A DNA stretch of 55,802 nucleotides. Origin: Anaerostipes sp. MSJ-23. GTDB lineage: Bacteria > Bacillota > Clostridia > Lachnospirales > Lachnospiraceae. Positions 23,169 to 32,250 of this stretch are shown here, in pieces (within the stretch, counting starts at the first letter, position 1; each line of letters opens with the position of its first letter). The stretch spans positions 1-55,802 of the forward strand of contig NZ_JAHLPY010000017.1 of NCBI RefSeq assembly GCF_018918155.1, given 5' to 3'. The notes below the pieces were generated by a model. That model ran no database searches and was not told where the DNA came from. It saw nothing but the letters and a program-made list of their open reading frames with translations. The position numbers were made by a program, and so were the translations under genes.

Positions 23169-24971
23169 ATGAAACGAATACAGAAAAATATTCTTACAAC
23201 AAGTTTAATGATTCTTCTTGCTGCATCTATTGGCTTTACAATCTTCCATATAAAGACACAAAGTAAACCATCTGCACCATCCAGTCAAACGCAGCAACAA
23301 TCTTCTGCCGGAGGCAGTGCACCTGGAAATACACAAACTCCTGGAGGAGATAACAATAAAAACAATAAAAACAGTAATAACAAAAATACCAATAGACCAC
23401 CAGAAAAACCTTCCGGAAGTTCTGGAAATTCATCACAACAACCACCAGATATGAAACAACCTTCTGGAAAACAGCCATCTATGAAGATTTCTACAAGTTC
23501 CATTGCTCTTCTTGGAGCGGAAAGTTTTCTTTTTTCACTGTGTCTTCTTTACTTGATTTTCTCAAGTTTTCATAAGAAAACATTCCGTGAAACTTTCATA
23601 TCTGGAAAAAAGAGCATTGCTTATGGCGTCATTTCCCTATTACTTGCAGGTGGGCTTACATTTGGAGAATCCTTCATGACACAAAAATTAATGACTTCTA
23701 ACGGACAGCCCCAATTACCATCACAAGATTCTAACATAGCATCTTCTGGAGTACCAAGTAGTTCCCCACAAAGTCATACAAAGTCGGTGAAATACACAGC
23801 TTCAAAAATAATCTCAAAATTTTCTAAGACTTTATCTGGAACTTATAAAGCCACAAAAAAAGATCAATGTGGGATTCTTGTAAAAAACGGCGGATCTCTT
23901 ACTTTAAAAAATGCAGTTATTCAAAAATCTTCCGGAGATAGTAGCAATACGGAAAACTCTGAGTTCTACGGAACTAATTCCGGATTGCTTGTAACCTCAA
24001 AATCTTCTGCAACGATTAATAATACAAAAATCACTACTTCTGCAAAAGGCAGCAATGCTGTTTTTGCAACTGGAAGTAAAGCAAAAATTAAGATCAGTAA
24101 CTCAACGATTACAACAACTGGTAATGCTTCTGCTCGTGGACTTGACGCTACTTATGGCGGAACAATTCTTGCAAATCATGTGACTGTACAAACAGCAGGT
24201 AATTCTTGCGCCTCTCTTGCTACTGATCGTGGAGAAGGAACTGTAACTGCTAAAAACTCTGACTTATCAACAAAAGGAGCTGGATCACCTGTCATTTATT
24301 CCACAGGAAACATTTCCGTCAACAACACAAAAGGAACTGCTTCTGGTTCTCAAATGGTTGTCATTGAAGGAAAAAATTCAGCAACAGTGACAAATTCCAC
24401 GCTAAGTGCAAGCGGTGCTGGCAATCGAAACAATGTAGATAATGCCGGTATCATGATTTATCAATCAATGTCTGGTGATGCTTCTACTGGAACTGGAACA
24501 TTTACAGCTAAAAATTCAACTTTATCTGTATCTAAAAATTCCAGCTATTACAAAAAAGCTCCAATGTTCTTTGTAACAAATACAGATGCAGTGATCAACC
24601 TTACAGATACAAAATTATCTTACGGAAGCAACACTCTTCTCTCCGTCAAAGGAACATCTGAATGGGGACAAAGTGGATCTAATGGAGGTACTGTGAAATT
24701 AAATGCTTCCAAACAGACATTCACTGGCAATATCAATTTAGATAAATTATCTACACTTACAATGAAGCTCAGCAATTCCTCCACTTATACAGGAACTATT
24801 AATGCTAAGAACAGTGCTAAGAAGATTTCCTTAACTTTAGATTCTTCTTCTAAGATGAAACTGACTGGAGATTCTTATGTAACATCTCTCAATGATAAAG
24901 ACAGTTCTTACAGTAATATTGATTTTAATGGATATACATTATATGTAAATGGAAAAGCTATCAATAAATAA
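23169..24971 (+). CDS. Membrane-anchored surface protein with a beta-helix domain
   Basis: The 600-aa protein begins with a membrane segment (about 8-27), followed by a Gln/Ser/Asn/Pro-rich linker (about 30-108), two further membrane segments (about 110-133 and 148-168) and a long extracellular part. From about residue 230, short repeats such as LVKNGGSLTLKNAVIQKSS, SSATINNTKITTS and KIKISNSTITTTG match a right-handed parallel beta helix as in adhesins and pectate lyase-like proteins. No catalytic residues could be identified. AAAGGAGG lies nine bases upstream of the start. It is a single gene divergent from fruRK. An adhesin or polysaccharide-binding role is inferred from the fold alone. Confidence 0.65.
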   Translation: MKRIQKNILTTSLMILLAASIGFTIFHIKTQSKPSAPSSQTQQQSSAGGSAPGNTQTPGGDNNKNNKNSNNKNTNRPPEKPSGSSGNSSQQPPDMKQPSGKQPSMKISTSSIALLGAESFLFSLCLLYLIFSSFHKKTFRETFISGKKSIAYGVISLLLAGGLTFGESFMTQKLMTSNGQPQLPSQDSNIASSGVPSSSPQSHTKSVKYTASKIISKFSKTLSGTYKATKKDQCGILVKNGGSLTLKNAVIQKSSGDSSNTENSEFYGTNSGLLVTSKSSATINNTKITTSAKGSNAVFATGSKAKIKISNSTITTTGNASARGLDATYGGTILANHVTVQTAGNSCASLATDRGEGTVTAKNSDLSTKGAGSPVIYSTGNISVNNTKGTASGSQMVVIEGKNSATVTNSTLSASGAGNRNNVDNAGIMIYQSMSGDASTGTGTFTAKNSTLSVSKNSSYYKKAPMFFVTNTDAVINLTDTKLSYGSNTLLSVKGTSEWGQSGSNGGTVKLNASKQTFTGNINLDKLSTLTMKLSNSSTYTGTINAKNSAKKISLTLDSSSKMKLTGDSYVTSLNDKDSSYSNIDFNGYTLYVNGKAINK

Positions 24972-24990
24972 CTTTTTTCATATAACCTCA

Positions 24991-25034
24991 AAAAAAGAAA
25001 TGGCAGAAAAATTAAACTCTGCCATTTCTTTTTT
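24991..25034. terminator. Bidirectional terminator between the beta-helix and ABC permease genes
   Basis: The 17-base arms at 24991-25007 (A6 then GAAATGGCAGA) and 25018-25034 pair perfectly around a 10-nt loop, with A and T runs at the ends. It serves both convergent genes. Confidence 0.9.
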
Positions 25035-27081
25035 ATTTTTCTTTTAACATATTTTTGCTTCCTAGATAAGTTGCTATCATATATCCGATATAAATCACTA
25101 AAACAATGGCTAATGATTGTACTACTGATTCTGATATATTAATCTGTCCCAATGTTGAAATCAAAATAGAAGCTGTTTTAATTCCTACATAGGAATGTAC
25201 TAACGCTAAGCTCAATGGAAGACAGAAATAAATAATGATCTGTGCTTTGATTGCATGATTGATCATTTTTTGTAAAGTTCCAATTTTATTTAATAATTGA
25301 TACTTTTCGATATTATCTGCATTTTCACTTAATTGTTGTAATGCCAGTACTGCTGCACAAGTGATCAAAAATACTAATCCGATATAAATCGCAATATAAG
25401 TCATGATCGTACTTAACCCTGTACTTTGTTCATATACCTCTTCTTTTGAAATCGTTGCTGAATATGGTGAGTTTGGCATTTTACCGCTTGTGAGCAGCTG
25501 TTTTAAATATTTTGTATATCTTTGTGATACTTTCTGGGCGTTTCCTTTCCAATTGATATTCAAATATAAAGTGGAATCACTGATCTTTAATGAATCAATT
25601 ACTTTATCATTTAAAACAACCGTTCCCATATCTGTTTTTGCTGCTGTTACCATAAAGGTATCTTTTTGCAATCCATATTTCATCCTATATGTTGTTCCGT
25701 CTAATTTAATCTCTTGCTTATCTTTTGCCGCCTTCTCCAAGATTGGAATCAGATTTCCATAATCACAATTTAATGCATATTCATCATCTTTTAAAGTTAA
25801 TTCCTTCTCACCGAGCTTTTTATGAATCTTATTGTACTCAGATAGCTTTACAAATGTTAATGGAACTCTATAAAGATTTTTCACATAACTTGCTGTATAA
25901 TTAGAATATTTTTCTCTTCCTTTCAAGAGTGGTTCCATACTATATCTGCTGCTTTTAAAATTACCATTTTTATACACATTGATTGCTAAAATTTCTTTTG
26001 CATCTTTTTCCACATCCAGCCCAAGATCTTTCATTTTTTTCAATAATTTTTGTTCTTGATTTTTCTGATAACCGCTTTTTAATAATCCATAAAATGTATA
26101 ATCAAATTTGGTCATATCATCAAGATCTGTTTTCACAGAGCTTGCTAATCCACTTCCCGTTGCAAAAGCACTGATCGCTAAAAATAGCATTAAACATAAC
26201 ATTGACATTGACACAAATGTTGTTGTGATCTTTGAATTGATCTGTCTTAAAATAAACATATTCAATCCGTTATAATAAAATCTTTTATTTCTTTTTGCAA
26301 ATTCCAGTAAAAATCCTGACAATGAAAAGAAAAACAGAAATGTCCCTATTACTCCAAGAAGTATGCTGATCTTAAAATCTGTATCAATCGCAAGCATTTG
26401 GTTTTTCTCAATCAAATGATAGGCCATGCCAAGACATCCAATCGATATAATAAATAAGACTACTGACAAAATTGGATTTTTCAATTTTGCTTTCTGATTC
26501 TTCTTTGCCGCATTTAACAGATTGATCAATTTATATTTTGATATGCTGATTCCATTAAAAATCATCACAATTATAAAAATAATGGCAAAATACACTATTG
26601 TCTGAATTAATGCAGTTTGAGAAAACACAAACTTAAATTCTTTCATCTGTACGGCAAACATTCTAGCTGTTAACATTGCTAATCCCTGTGATAAAAATAC
26701 CCCTGCGATGAGTCCTGCGATCAATGCAAAAACACCGATTAGAAATGTTTCGATCAAAAGAATTTTTGAAACCTGTCGTTTTTCCATTCCAAGCAACAGG
26801 TATATTCCCATTTCCTTATGTCTTCTCTTCATTAAAAACTGATTTGCATAAATGATGAGGAATCCTAAAATAACTGCCACAAATACTGAGATCCAATTGA
26901 TAATCATTGACATAACATGCATCATGGATTTCTGACTCTCATTCAGTTTTAAAACAGCCTGTTGTGCATGAACAGAATTAAACATATAAAATAAACAAAT
27001 TCCAAATGTCAATGTTAAAAAATATATTGTATAATCCCGCATACTCTTTTTGACATTATGAAATGCAATTTTAGAATACAT
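25033..27081 (-). CDS. Bce-type ABC transporter permease (FtsX family)
   Basis: The protein of about 682 aa has ten predicted membrane segments in the 1+3 / 2+4 pattern of BceB/VraG permeases: one at the N-terminus, three around residues 50-170, more at 200-310, a large extracellular domain of about 200 residues (about 325-530) and a final group after 555. In this family the extracellular domain binds peptide antibiotics or their lipid targets, and the transporter acts with a BceRS two-component system. The ATG at 27081 (MYSKIAFHN) is chosen; a GGAGG lies 11 bases upstream. It overlaps the ATPase gene by about 11 nt. The substrate cannot be predicted. Confidence 0.88.
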   Translation of the reverse strand: MYSKIAFHNVKKSMRDYTIYFLTLTFGICLFYMFNSVHAQQAVLKLNESQKSMMHVMSMIINWISVFVAVILGFLIIYANQFLMKRRHKEMGIYLLLGMEKRQVSKILLIETFLIGVFALIAGLIAGVFLSQGLAMLTARMFAVQMKEFKFVFSQTALIQTIVYFAIIFIIVMIFNGISISKYKLINLLNAAKKNQKAKLKNPILSVVLFIISIGCLGMAYHLIEKNQMLAIDTDFKISILLGVIGTFLFFFSLSGFLLEFAKRNKRFYYNGLNMFILRQINSKITTTFVSMSMLCLMLFLAISAFATGSGLASSVKTDLDDMTKFDYTFYGLLKSGYQKNQEQKLLKKMKDLGLDVEKDAKEILAINVYKNGNFKSSRYSMEPLLKGREKYSNYTASYVKNLYRVPLTFVKLSEYNKIHKKLGEKELTLKDDEYALNCDYGNLIPILEKAAKDKQEIKLDGTTYRMKYGLQKDTFMVTAAKTDMGTVVLNDKVIDSLKISDSTLYLNINWKGNAQKVSQRYTKYLKQLLTSGKMPNSPYSATISKEEVYEQSTGLSTIMTYIAIYIGLVFLITCAAVLALQQLSENADNIEKYQLLNKIGTLQKMINHAIKAQIIIYFCLPLSLALVHSYVGIKTASILISTLGQINISESVVQSLAIVLVIYIGYMIATYLGSKNMLKEK

Positions 27082-27838
27082 TTGTACTGTCACCTCCAAG
27101 CAATGTTACAACCTCAATGATACGGTCAAAAAATTGTTTCCTTGAATCATTTCCGCGAATAAGTTCATTAAAAATTTTTCCATCTTTGATAAACAAAATA
27201 CGTTTACAGTAGCTAGCTGTAAAAGCATCATGCGTTACCATTAGAATTGTTGCATTAAGTTCCATATTCATCGTGTCCATACTGTCTAATAACATCCTTG
27301 CCGCTTTGCTGTCCAATGCTCCAGTTGGTTCATCTGCGAGGATCAACGATGGATTTGTGATTATGGCTCTTGCAGCTGCAACTCTCTGCTTCTGTCCTCC
27401 AGACATCTGATATGGATATTTATTTAGTACTTCTGTAATCATTAATTTCTCTGCAATTGATCTAACTCTTTCCTCAATTTCTCTTGCCGGAGCTTTCATG
27501 ATCGTAAGTGCCAAAGCAATATTTTCAAATGCCGTTAATGTATCTAACAGATTAAAATCTTGAAAAATAAAACCAAGCTCTTCTCTTCTAAATTTAGAAA
27601 GATACTTTCCTTTTAGTTTTGTAATATCCATCCCATTGATCAAAATATTCCCGGCAGTTACATGATCAATTGTAGAAATACAATTTAACAACGTTGTCTT
27701 TCCACTACCAGACGCACCCATAATTCCAATGTACTCCCCTTTTTCTACCTCAAAACTGATCCGGTCAATTGCCTTTGTCAGATTTGCTTTGCTTCCATAA
27801 TATTTTTCAATATTATCGACTTTCAATACAGAACTCAT
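27071..27838 (-). CDS. Bce-type ABC transporter ATP-binding protein
   Basis: The 255-aa ATPase has all core motifs: Walker A GASGSGKTTL (near 40), Q-loop FIFQDFNLLDTL, signature MSGGQKQRVAAAR, Walker B LILADEPTGALD and the switch His in MVTHD. It belongs to the MacB/BceA/LolD group, which energises peptide-resistance transporters. AAGGAG precedes the start. It is followed with overlap by the permease gene. The kinase and regulator genes that probably control it lie 0.9 kb away in the same direction, split off by two small plus-strand genes. Confidence 0.92.
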   Translation of the reverse strand: MSSVLKVDNIEKYYGSKANLTKAIDRISFEVEKGEYIGIMGASGSGKTTLLNCISTIDHVTAGNILINGMDITKLKGKYLSKFRREELGFIFQDFNLLDTLTAFENIALALTIMKAPAREIEERVRSIAEKLMITEVLNKYPYQMSGGQKQRVAAARAIITNPSLILADEPTGALDSKAARMLLDSMDTMNMELNATILMVTHDAFTASYCKRILFIKDGKIFNELIRGNDSRKQFFDRIIEVVTLLGGDSTNVF

Positions 27839-27974
27839 TTTTCCATCTCCTTATTTTTTCATAATCTATTTGATATTGCTTTTTTGTTTCTCTTATTGTC
27901 TTGTCTATAATATAGCACTGAAGCAACACTCTATCCATCGATTTCCCTTACAGAAAACTTACATTTTTGTCATA

Positions 27975-28003
27975 TTGCCAATAAAAGTGAAACGGATTAT
28001 ACT
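27975..28003 (+). promoter_or_regulatory. Promoter of the cupin gene
   Basis: TTGCCA (27975-27980) and TATACT (27998-28003) are 17 nt apart, 46 bases upstream of the start at 28050. Confidence 0.6.
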
Positions 28004-28049
28004 AAATTTATACATTTAATCTTGATTATAAAACTTAGGAGGATCATCT

Positions 28050-28400
28050 ATGTACTTAAAAAATGAAGATGTCAAAATTGAAACTTTAAAAGATGCCAAC
28101 GGTTCTGACACGCCGATTAAAAAAATGGCATTTTTATCTGAAACTGAAATGAAAAACAGTAGCCGCCTTTTTGGTAAAGTCATTATTCCTCCTGGATGTG
28201 CTCTAGGTTACCACACTCATGAAAATGAAGGTGAAGCTTATCATATTCTCCAGGGAACTGCTCTTTACAATGATAATGGTAACAAATATAAAATCCATGC
28301 AGGTGATACAACATTTACCAGTGATGGAGCTGGACATGGAATTGAAAATATCGGTGATGAAGATCTGATTTTTATAGCTTTAATTTTATTAGATAAATAA
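28050..28400 (+). CDS. Small cupin-domain protein
   Basis: The 116-aa protein is a single cupin barrel. The metal-binding motifs are visible: GYHTHENEGEAYHILQG (motif 1, two His and a Glu) and GDTTFTSDGAGHGIENIGDED (motif 2 with one His). Small cupins of this type act as isomerases, dioxygenases or sugar-binding regulators; the ligand cannot be told from sequence. AGGAGG lies before the start. It is head-on to the replication fork and sits with a small Cys protein gene between the two halves of the Bce module. Confidence 0.82.
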   Translation: MYLKNEDVKIETLKDANGSDTPIKKMAFLSETEMKNSSRLFGKVIIPPGCALGYHTHENEGEAYHILQGTALYNDNGNKYKIHAGDTTFTSDGAGHGIENIGDEDLIFIALILLDK

Positions 28401-28445
28401 TTTTATCAAAAATCAGCCATACTGTCTCTGTAAGGAGGCGAACTG

Positions 28446-28637
28446 ATGATGGATAAAAAAAAGACAAACGAAGAAATCGATGAAAATATTTTTGAAATGT
28501 GCAATGTTTGCTCTACAACAGACTGTACCGGATTGATTCAAGTTGTTCCAAAAACAGAGGAAGAATTGGAGGCTTATGAAGATCTATATCCATATAAACC
28601 TCCTTTTGTTCCTGCCGATGATCATGATAAGTCTTAA
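28446..28637 (+). CDS. Small Cys-containing acidic protein of unknown function
   Basis: The gene encodes 63 aa, with a Lys/Glu-rich start, a compact cysteine cluster CNVCSTTDC and a Pro/Tyr-rich acidic end. The cysteines could bind a metal. No family is recognised. GGAGG lies seven bases before two consecutive ATG codons. It follows the cupin gene by 45 nt and shares its transcript, which ends at the terminator 28654-28689. Confidence 0.6.
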   Translation: MMDKKKTNEEIDENIFEMCNVCSTTDCTGLIQVVPKTEEELEAYEDLYPYKPPFVPADDHDKS

Positions 28638-28653
28638 GGTTTCTTCAGACAAA

Positions 28654-28689
28654 AAGATGCCATACGAATACTTTTCGATATGGCATCTT
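28654..28689. terminator. Bidirectional terminator
   Basis: AAGATGCCATA (28654-28664) and TATGGCATCTT (28679-28689) form an 11-bp stem with further GAA/TTC pairing in the loop and T or A runs on both sides. It serves the cupin operon and the convergent kinase gene. Confidence 0.88.
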
Positions 28690-28692
28690 CTT

Positions 28693-29706
28693 TTATTTCA
28701 GAAATATCATAGAATTTCTTGGAAATCCTATAAATACATTTGTTCCTATTTTTTCTTTAGATTCAATCCAAAAATCAATCTCTAATTTATTACACAAACA
28801 CTTGCATAAATATAATCCCATTCCTGTTGATTGTTTATAATTTCGACCAGTTGTCCCTGTGTAACCTTTTTCCATCACTTTAGGAAGATCTCTCTTTGAA
28901 ATTCCAATTCCATTGTCACAAATCTTAAGAATAACTCGATCCTTTTCTTCTCTAGCTTCAAAAACAATTTCTGCTTTGGACTCTTTCCGATATTTAACCG
29001 CATTTATCACAACTTGCTGAAGAATAAATTCTATCCATTTTTCATCACTAAATATTGAAAAAGATAATTCATTTAATATTACTTTTATTTTATTTGTTAT
29101 CAACATTCTTGCATTGGATCTTATGACACTTTCCACAATTTCTCTTAAATCAATGCACTTAACCATATAATCTTTTTCTACACTTGTACTTCTTGCATAA
29201 TATAACGCCTGATCTAAGTACGACTCGATTTGATTAAGCTCATCTTTTAATATATCTTGAATCTCAGAAGGGTGATTTTCTATAATTAATTTTCCTGCAG
29301 CTAAAGGAGTCTTCACTTCATGAATCCACATTTCAATATATTCTCTATAGGAAGAAGACTGTTGCTGACATTTAAAGACTTCATCATTCATAGACTTATT
29401 ACATTCAGACAAACAATCATAAAAAATCTGTCCTTCTAAAAATTCCGGACGCTCTATCATTTCTAAAAGCAAAAATTTCTTATCAAGTCCTTCTAAAGAT
29501 TCCTGTAAAGAACAATAAAAATTTCGCTTTTTAAAATAAACATACAAAAAGCCCACAAGCTTTACAAAAACTAAAATGCTGATTAAATAAACAATTGCAA
29601 AAAGATTCATCTGAAACATCATAAGGAAAAAGAATATAAAGACTATAAGAATTATTTCTATCATACAAGAAATTTTGCGATCTTTTATATATGTGCCAAA
29701 TGTCAT
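28693..29706 (-). CDS. BceS-type sensor histidine kinase
   Basis: The 337-aa kinase has two closely spaced membrane segments (about residues 14-55) with almost no extracellular loop, the mark of intramembrane-sensing BceS-like kinases that sense through their ABC transporter. The H-box is MWIHEVKTPLAA, the N-box VVINAVKYRKES and the G-boxes KICDNGIGIS and TGMGLYLCKCLC. It overlaps the regulator gene by 4 nt and lies behind it. With the ABC genes at 25.0-27.8 kb it forms a probable antimicrobial-peptide detoxification module. Confidence 0.9.
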   Translation of the reverse strand: MTFGTYIKDRKISCMIEIILIVFIFFFLMMFQMNLFAIVYLISILVFVKLVGFLYVYFKKRNFYCSLQESLEGLDKKFLLLEMIERPEFLEGQIFYDCLSECNKSMNDEVFKCQQQSSSYREYIEMWIHEVKTPLAAGKLIIENHPSEIQDILKDELNQIESYLDQALYYARSTSVEKDYMVKCIDLREIVESVIRSNARMLITNKIKVILNELSFSIFSDEKWIEFILQQVVINAVKYRKESKAEIVFEAREEKDRVILKICDNGIGISKRDLPKVMEKGYTGTTGRNYKQSTGMGLYLCKCLCNKLEIDFWIESKEKIGTNVFIGFPRNSMIFLK

Positions 29707-30377
29707 ATCATATACCCCTGTCCTCTTTTGGTTGTGATAAATTTTTCTAATCCGATTGTCTCCAATTTTTTTCTTAATCTATTAATATTCACTGTAAGTG
29801 TATTATCATCTATAAATTCATTAGATTGCCATAATGCTTCCATTAATTGATCTCTAGATACAATTGATCCTTCTCTTTTAATCAAGGTATATAAAATTTT
29901 CATTTCATTTTTACTAAGTTCTATTTCTTGTCCTTGATATAACGCAACACTCCTATTTAAAAAAACTTCCAATCCTCTGCATTTTATAATATTTTCTTCT
30001 TCGGATACCTTCTTTGTTCTTTTTAATAGTGCTGTAATGCGAGCTAATAAAATTTGAGTATTATAAGGTTTTGTAATAAAATCATCTGCCCCAAGATTCA
30101 TACTCATCAATTCATCTATCTCACTATTCCGGCTTGTTACAACAATTATTGGTACATCTGAATGATTTCGTACTTCACGGCAAATATAATAGCCATCAAA
30201 AACAGGCAGATTAATATCCAATAAAATTAAATCTATGTCTTCCTTCAGACAATCGTTTACAACTGTATCAAACTGTTGCGGCACTGTTACTTGATATCCA
30301 TATTTTTCTAAAAAAATGGCTAATTCTTTTTGAATTGGTTCATGATCCTCTATAATTAAAATATTTGTTTTTTTCAT
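29703..30377 (-). CDS. OmpR-family response regulator (BceR-like)
   Basis: The 224-aa protein has a receiver domain (ILIIEDHEP acidic pocket, phosphorylated Asp in LILLDINLP near residue 54, Lys in FITKPYN near 104) and a C-terminal winged helix (LSKNEMKILYTLIKREGSIVSRDQLMEALW to TVNINRLRKKLE). Its stop overlaps the kinase start. Likely targets are the ABC transporter genes at 25.0-27.8 kb; the BceR binding site was not located with confidence. Confidence 0.92.
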   Translation of the reverse strand: MKKTNILIIEDHEPIQKELAIFLEKYGYQVTVPQQFDTVVNDCLKEDIDLILLDINLPVFDGYYICREVRNHSDVPIIVVTSRNSEIDELMSMNLGADDFITKPYNTQILLARITALLKRTKKVSEEENIIKCRGLEVFLNRSVALYQGQEIELSKNEMKILYTLIKREGSIVSRDQLMEALWQSNEFIDDNTLTVNINRLRKKLETIGLEKFITTKRGQGYMI

Positions 30378-30401
30378 GGTTTCTTACTCTTTCTTATAAA
30401 G

Positions 30402-30434
30402 AAAAAAGGCATCTCATTTTGAGATGCCTTTTTT
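30402..30434. terminator. Terminator after serS
   Basis: AAAAAAGGCATCTCA (30402-30416) and TGAGATGCCTTTTTT (30420-30434) form a 15-bp stem with a 3-nt loop. It ends the parA-parB-DUF4446-serS group and lies just upstream of the response regulator start. Confidence 0.92.
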
Positions 30435-30442
30435 AAATTTTA

Positions 30443-31729
30443 CTATTTCTTTGGCTGAATAGATTCTTTTCCACCCATGTATGGTCTTAGAACTTCTGGA
30501 ATTGCAACACTTCCATCTTCTCTTAAATTATTTTCAAGGAACGCAATTAGCATTCTAGGTGGTGCAACAACTGTATTATTTAATGTATGGGCAAAGTAAT
30601 TTCCATTTTCACCTTTTACACGAATGCGAAGTCTTCTTGCCTGTGCATCTCCAAGATTAGAGCAGCTTCCAACTTCAAAATACTTTTTCTGTCTTGGAGA
30701 CCATGCTTCTACGTCTACAGATTTTACTTTTAAGTCTGCCAGGTCACCAGAACAACATTCCAAAGTACGTACTGGGATATCCATAGAACGGAACAGATCT
30801 ACTGTATTTTTCCATAATTTATCATACCACATTTTACTTTCTTCTGGTTTACATACAACGATCATTTCCTGTTTTTCAAATTGATGAATACGATAAACTC
30901 CACGTTCCTCAATTCCATGAGCTCCTTTTTCTTTTCGGAAACATGGAGAATAACTTGTCAATGTTTTTGGAAGTTCTGCTTCTGGTGTTGTTGTATCAAT
31001 AAATTTACCAATCATAGAATGCTCACTTGTACCAATCAGATATAAATCTTCCCCTTCGATCTTATACATCATAGCATCCATTTCATCAAAACTCATAACA
31101 CCGGTTACGACATTGCTTCGAATCATAAATGGTGGAACACAATAAGTAAATCCACGATCAATCATAAAGTCTCTTGCATAAGAAATAACAGCAGAATGAA
31201 GTCTTGCAATGTCTCCCATTAGATAATAAAAACCATTTCCTGCAACTTTTCTTGCGCTATCTAAATCAATTCCATCAAAGCTTTCCATAATATCTGTATG
31301 ATAAGGTACTTCAAAATCAGGAACTACTGGTTCTCCAAACCTTTCAAGTTCCACATTTTCACTATCATCTTTTCCAATTGGTACAGATGGATCAATAATG
31401 TTTGGAATTGTCATCATGATCTTTTTAATTTTTTCTTCAACTTCTTTTTCTCTTTCACTCAGTTCTTCAATACGATCTGCAGAAGCTGTTACCTGTTTTT
31501 TTACTTCTTCTGCTTCATCTTTTTTACCCTGTCCCATCAGAGCACCGATCTGTTTTGATAATTTATTTCTATCTGCACGAAGAGACTGAACTTCCTGTTT
31601 AATTTCACGATTCTCTTTATCTAATTCAATTACTTCATCTACTAATGGTAATTTACGGTCCTGAAATTTATTCTGAATATTTTTCTTTACAATATCCGGG
31701 TTTTCTCTTAAAAATTTAATATCTAACAT
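30443..31729 (-). CDS. serS: Seryl-tRNA synthetase
   Basis: This class II synthetase of 428 aa charges tRNA-Ser. The N-terminal coiled-coil arm (about residues 30-105, LDKENREIKQEVQSLRADRNKLSKQIGAL) reaches the long variable arm of tRNA-Ser, and the class II core follows (motif 2 around CFRKEKGAHG...YRIHQFEKQEM). Motif 3 reads NNTVVAPPRMLIAFLEN in place of the usual NGSGLAxGRT, with the key Arg kept. The start at 31729 is set by GGAGG five bases upstream. It lies 13 nt after the DUF4446 gene, so there is no room for a T-box leader. A tRNA-Ser gene is at 55.4 kb. Confidence 0.95.
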   Translation of the reverse strand: MLDIKFLRENPDIVKKNIQNKFQDRKLPLVDEVIELDKENREIKQEVQSLRADRNKLSKQIGALMGQGKKDEAEEVKKQVTASADRIEELSEREKEVEEKIKKIMMTIPNIIDPSVPIGKDDSENVELERFGEPVVPDFEVPYHTDIMESFDGIDLDSARKVAGNGFYYLMGDIARLHSAVISYARDFMIDRGFTYCVPPFMIRSNVVTGVMSFDEMDAMMYKIEGEDLYLIGTSEHSMIGKFIDTTTPEAELPKTLTSYSPCFRKEKGAHGIEERGVYRIHQFEKQEMIVVCKPEESKMWYDKLWKNTVDLFRSMDIPVRTLECCSGDLADLKVKSVDVEAWSPRQKKYFEVGSCSNLGDAQARRLRIRVKGENGNYFAHTLNNTVVAPPRMLIAFLENNLREDGSVAIPEVLRPYMGGKESIQPKK

Positions 31730-31742
31730 ATCTTCCTCCAAA

Positions 31743-32234
31743 TTATTGATTCATACAATCTTCCAATGTGATCATTTCTTCTTTTGATAATGCTACTTTT
31801 GATTTGCCACCGGTAATTTCCTTTGCATAAACATAGGTACCACTTTGGCTCATCATGCTATTCAATAACATTCCATCATTGTTCTTATCCAAAAGTCCAA
31901 GAACAAAACTAGTCTCTCCACCCATATCCGAAAATGCATCATACTTATAAATCTTCATTTTAGAATATGTATTAGAATACTGGTTTCGAACATCATTGAT
32001 TTCTTCTTCGATCACATTCTGTTCCTGCGCAATATTCTCCATTTTTTCAAATCTATCAAAAATAGATTTTTCCAGAGATTTGCCATCATTTCCCGAAAGA
32101 AATTTTTCATAACGCTTTTTTAATTTACTTGTTTTTATAAAAAGCGCAATGATTAACAGAAACGATAGAACCACCAGTGCTGCTAACCCCATAGTAATAT
32201 ACAGGATATCAACACTTCTTATTGTTTCCCACAT
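31743..32234 (-). CDS. DUF4446 family membrane protein
   Basis: The 163-aa protein has one N-terminal membrane segment (about 12-34), a coiled-coil stretch (about 36-90) and a C-terminal domain with MKIYKYDAFSDMGGETSFVLGLLD, which is diagnostic for DUF4446. The family is found next to parB in many clostridia, as here (16-nt gap). The function is unknown; its position suggests a link to chromosome segregation or to membrane attachment near the origin, but this is guilt by association. Confidence 0.85.
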   Translation of the reverse strand: MWETIRSVDILYITMGLAALVVLSFLLIIALFIKTSKLKKRYEKFLSGNDGKSLEKSIFDRFEKMENIAQEQNVIEEEINDVRNQYSNTYSKMKIYKYDAFSDMGGETSFVLGLLDKNNDGMLLNSMMSQSGTYVYAKEITGGKSKVALSKEEMITLEDCMNQ

Positions 32235-32250
32235 TCTTATTATGTTCCTC

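Noticed and set aside
23236-23503. Minus-strand ORFs opposite the start of the beta-helix protein gene
   Set aside because: They are shadows of the Asn/Pro/Gln-rich linker without start signals.
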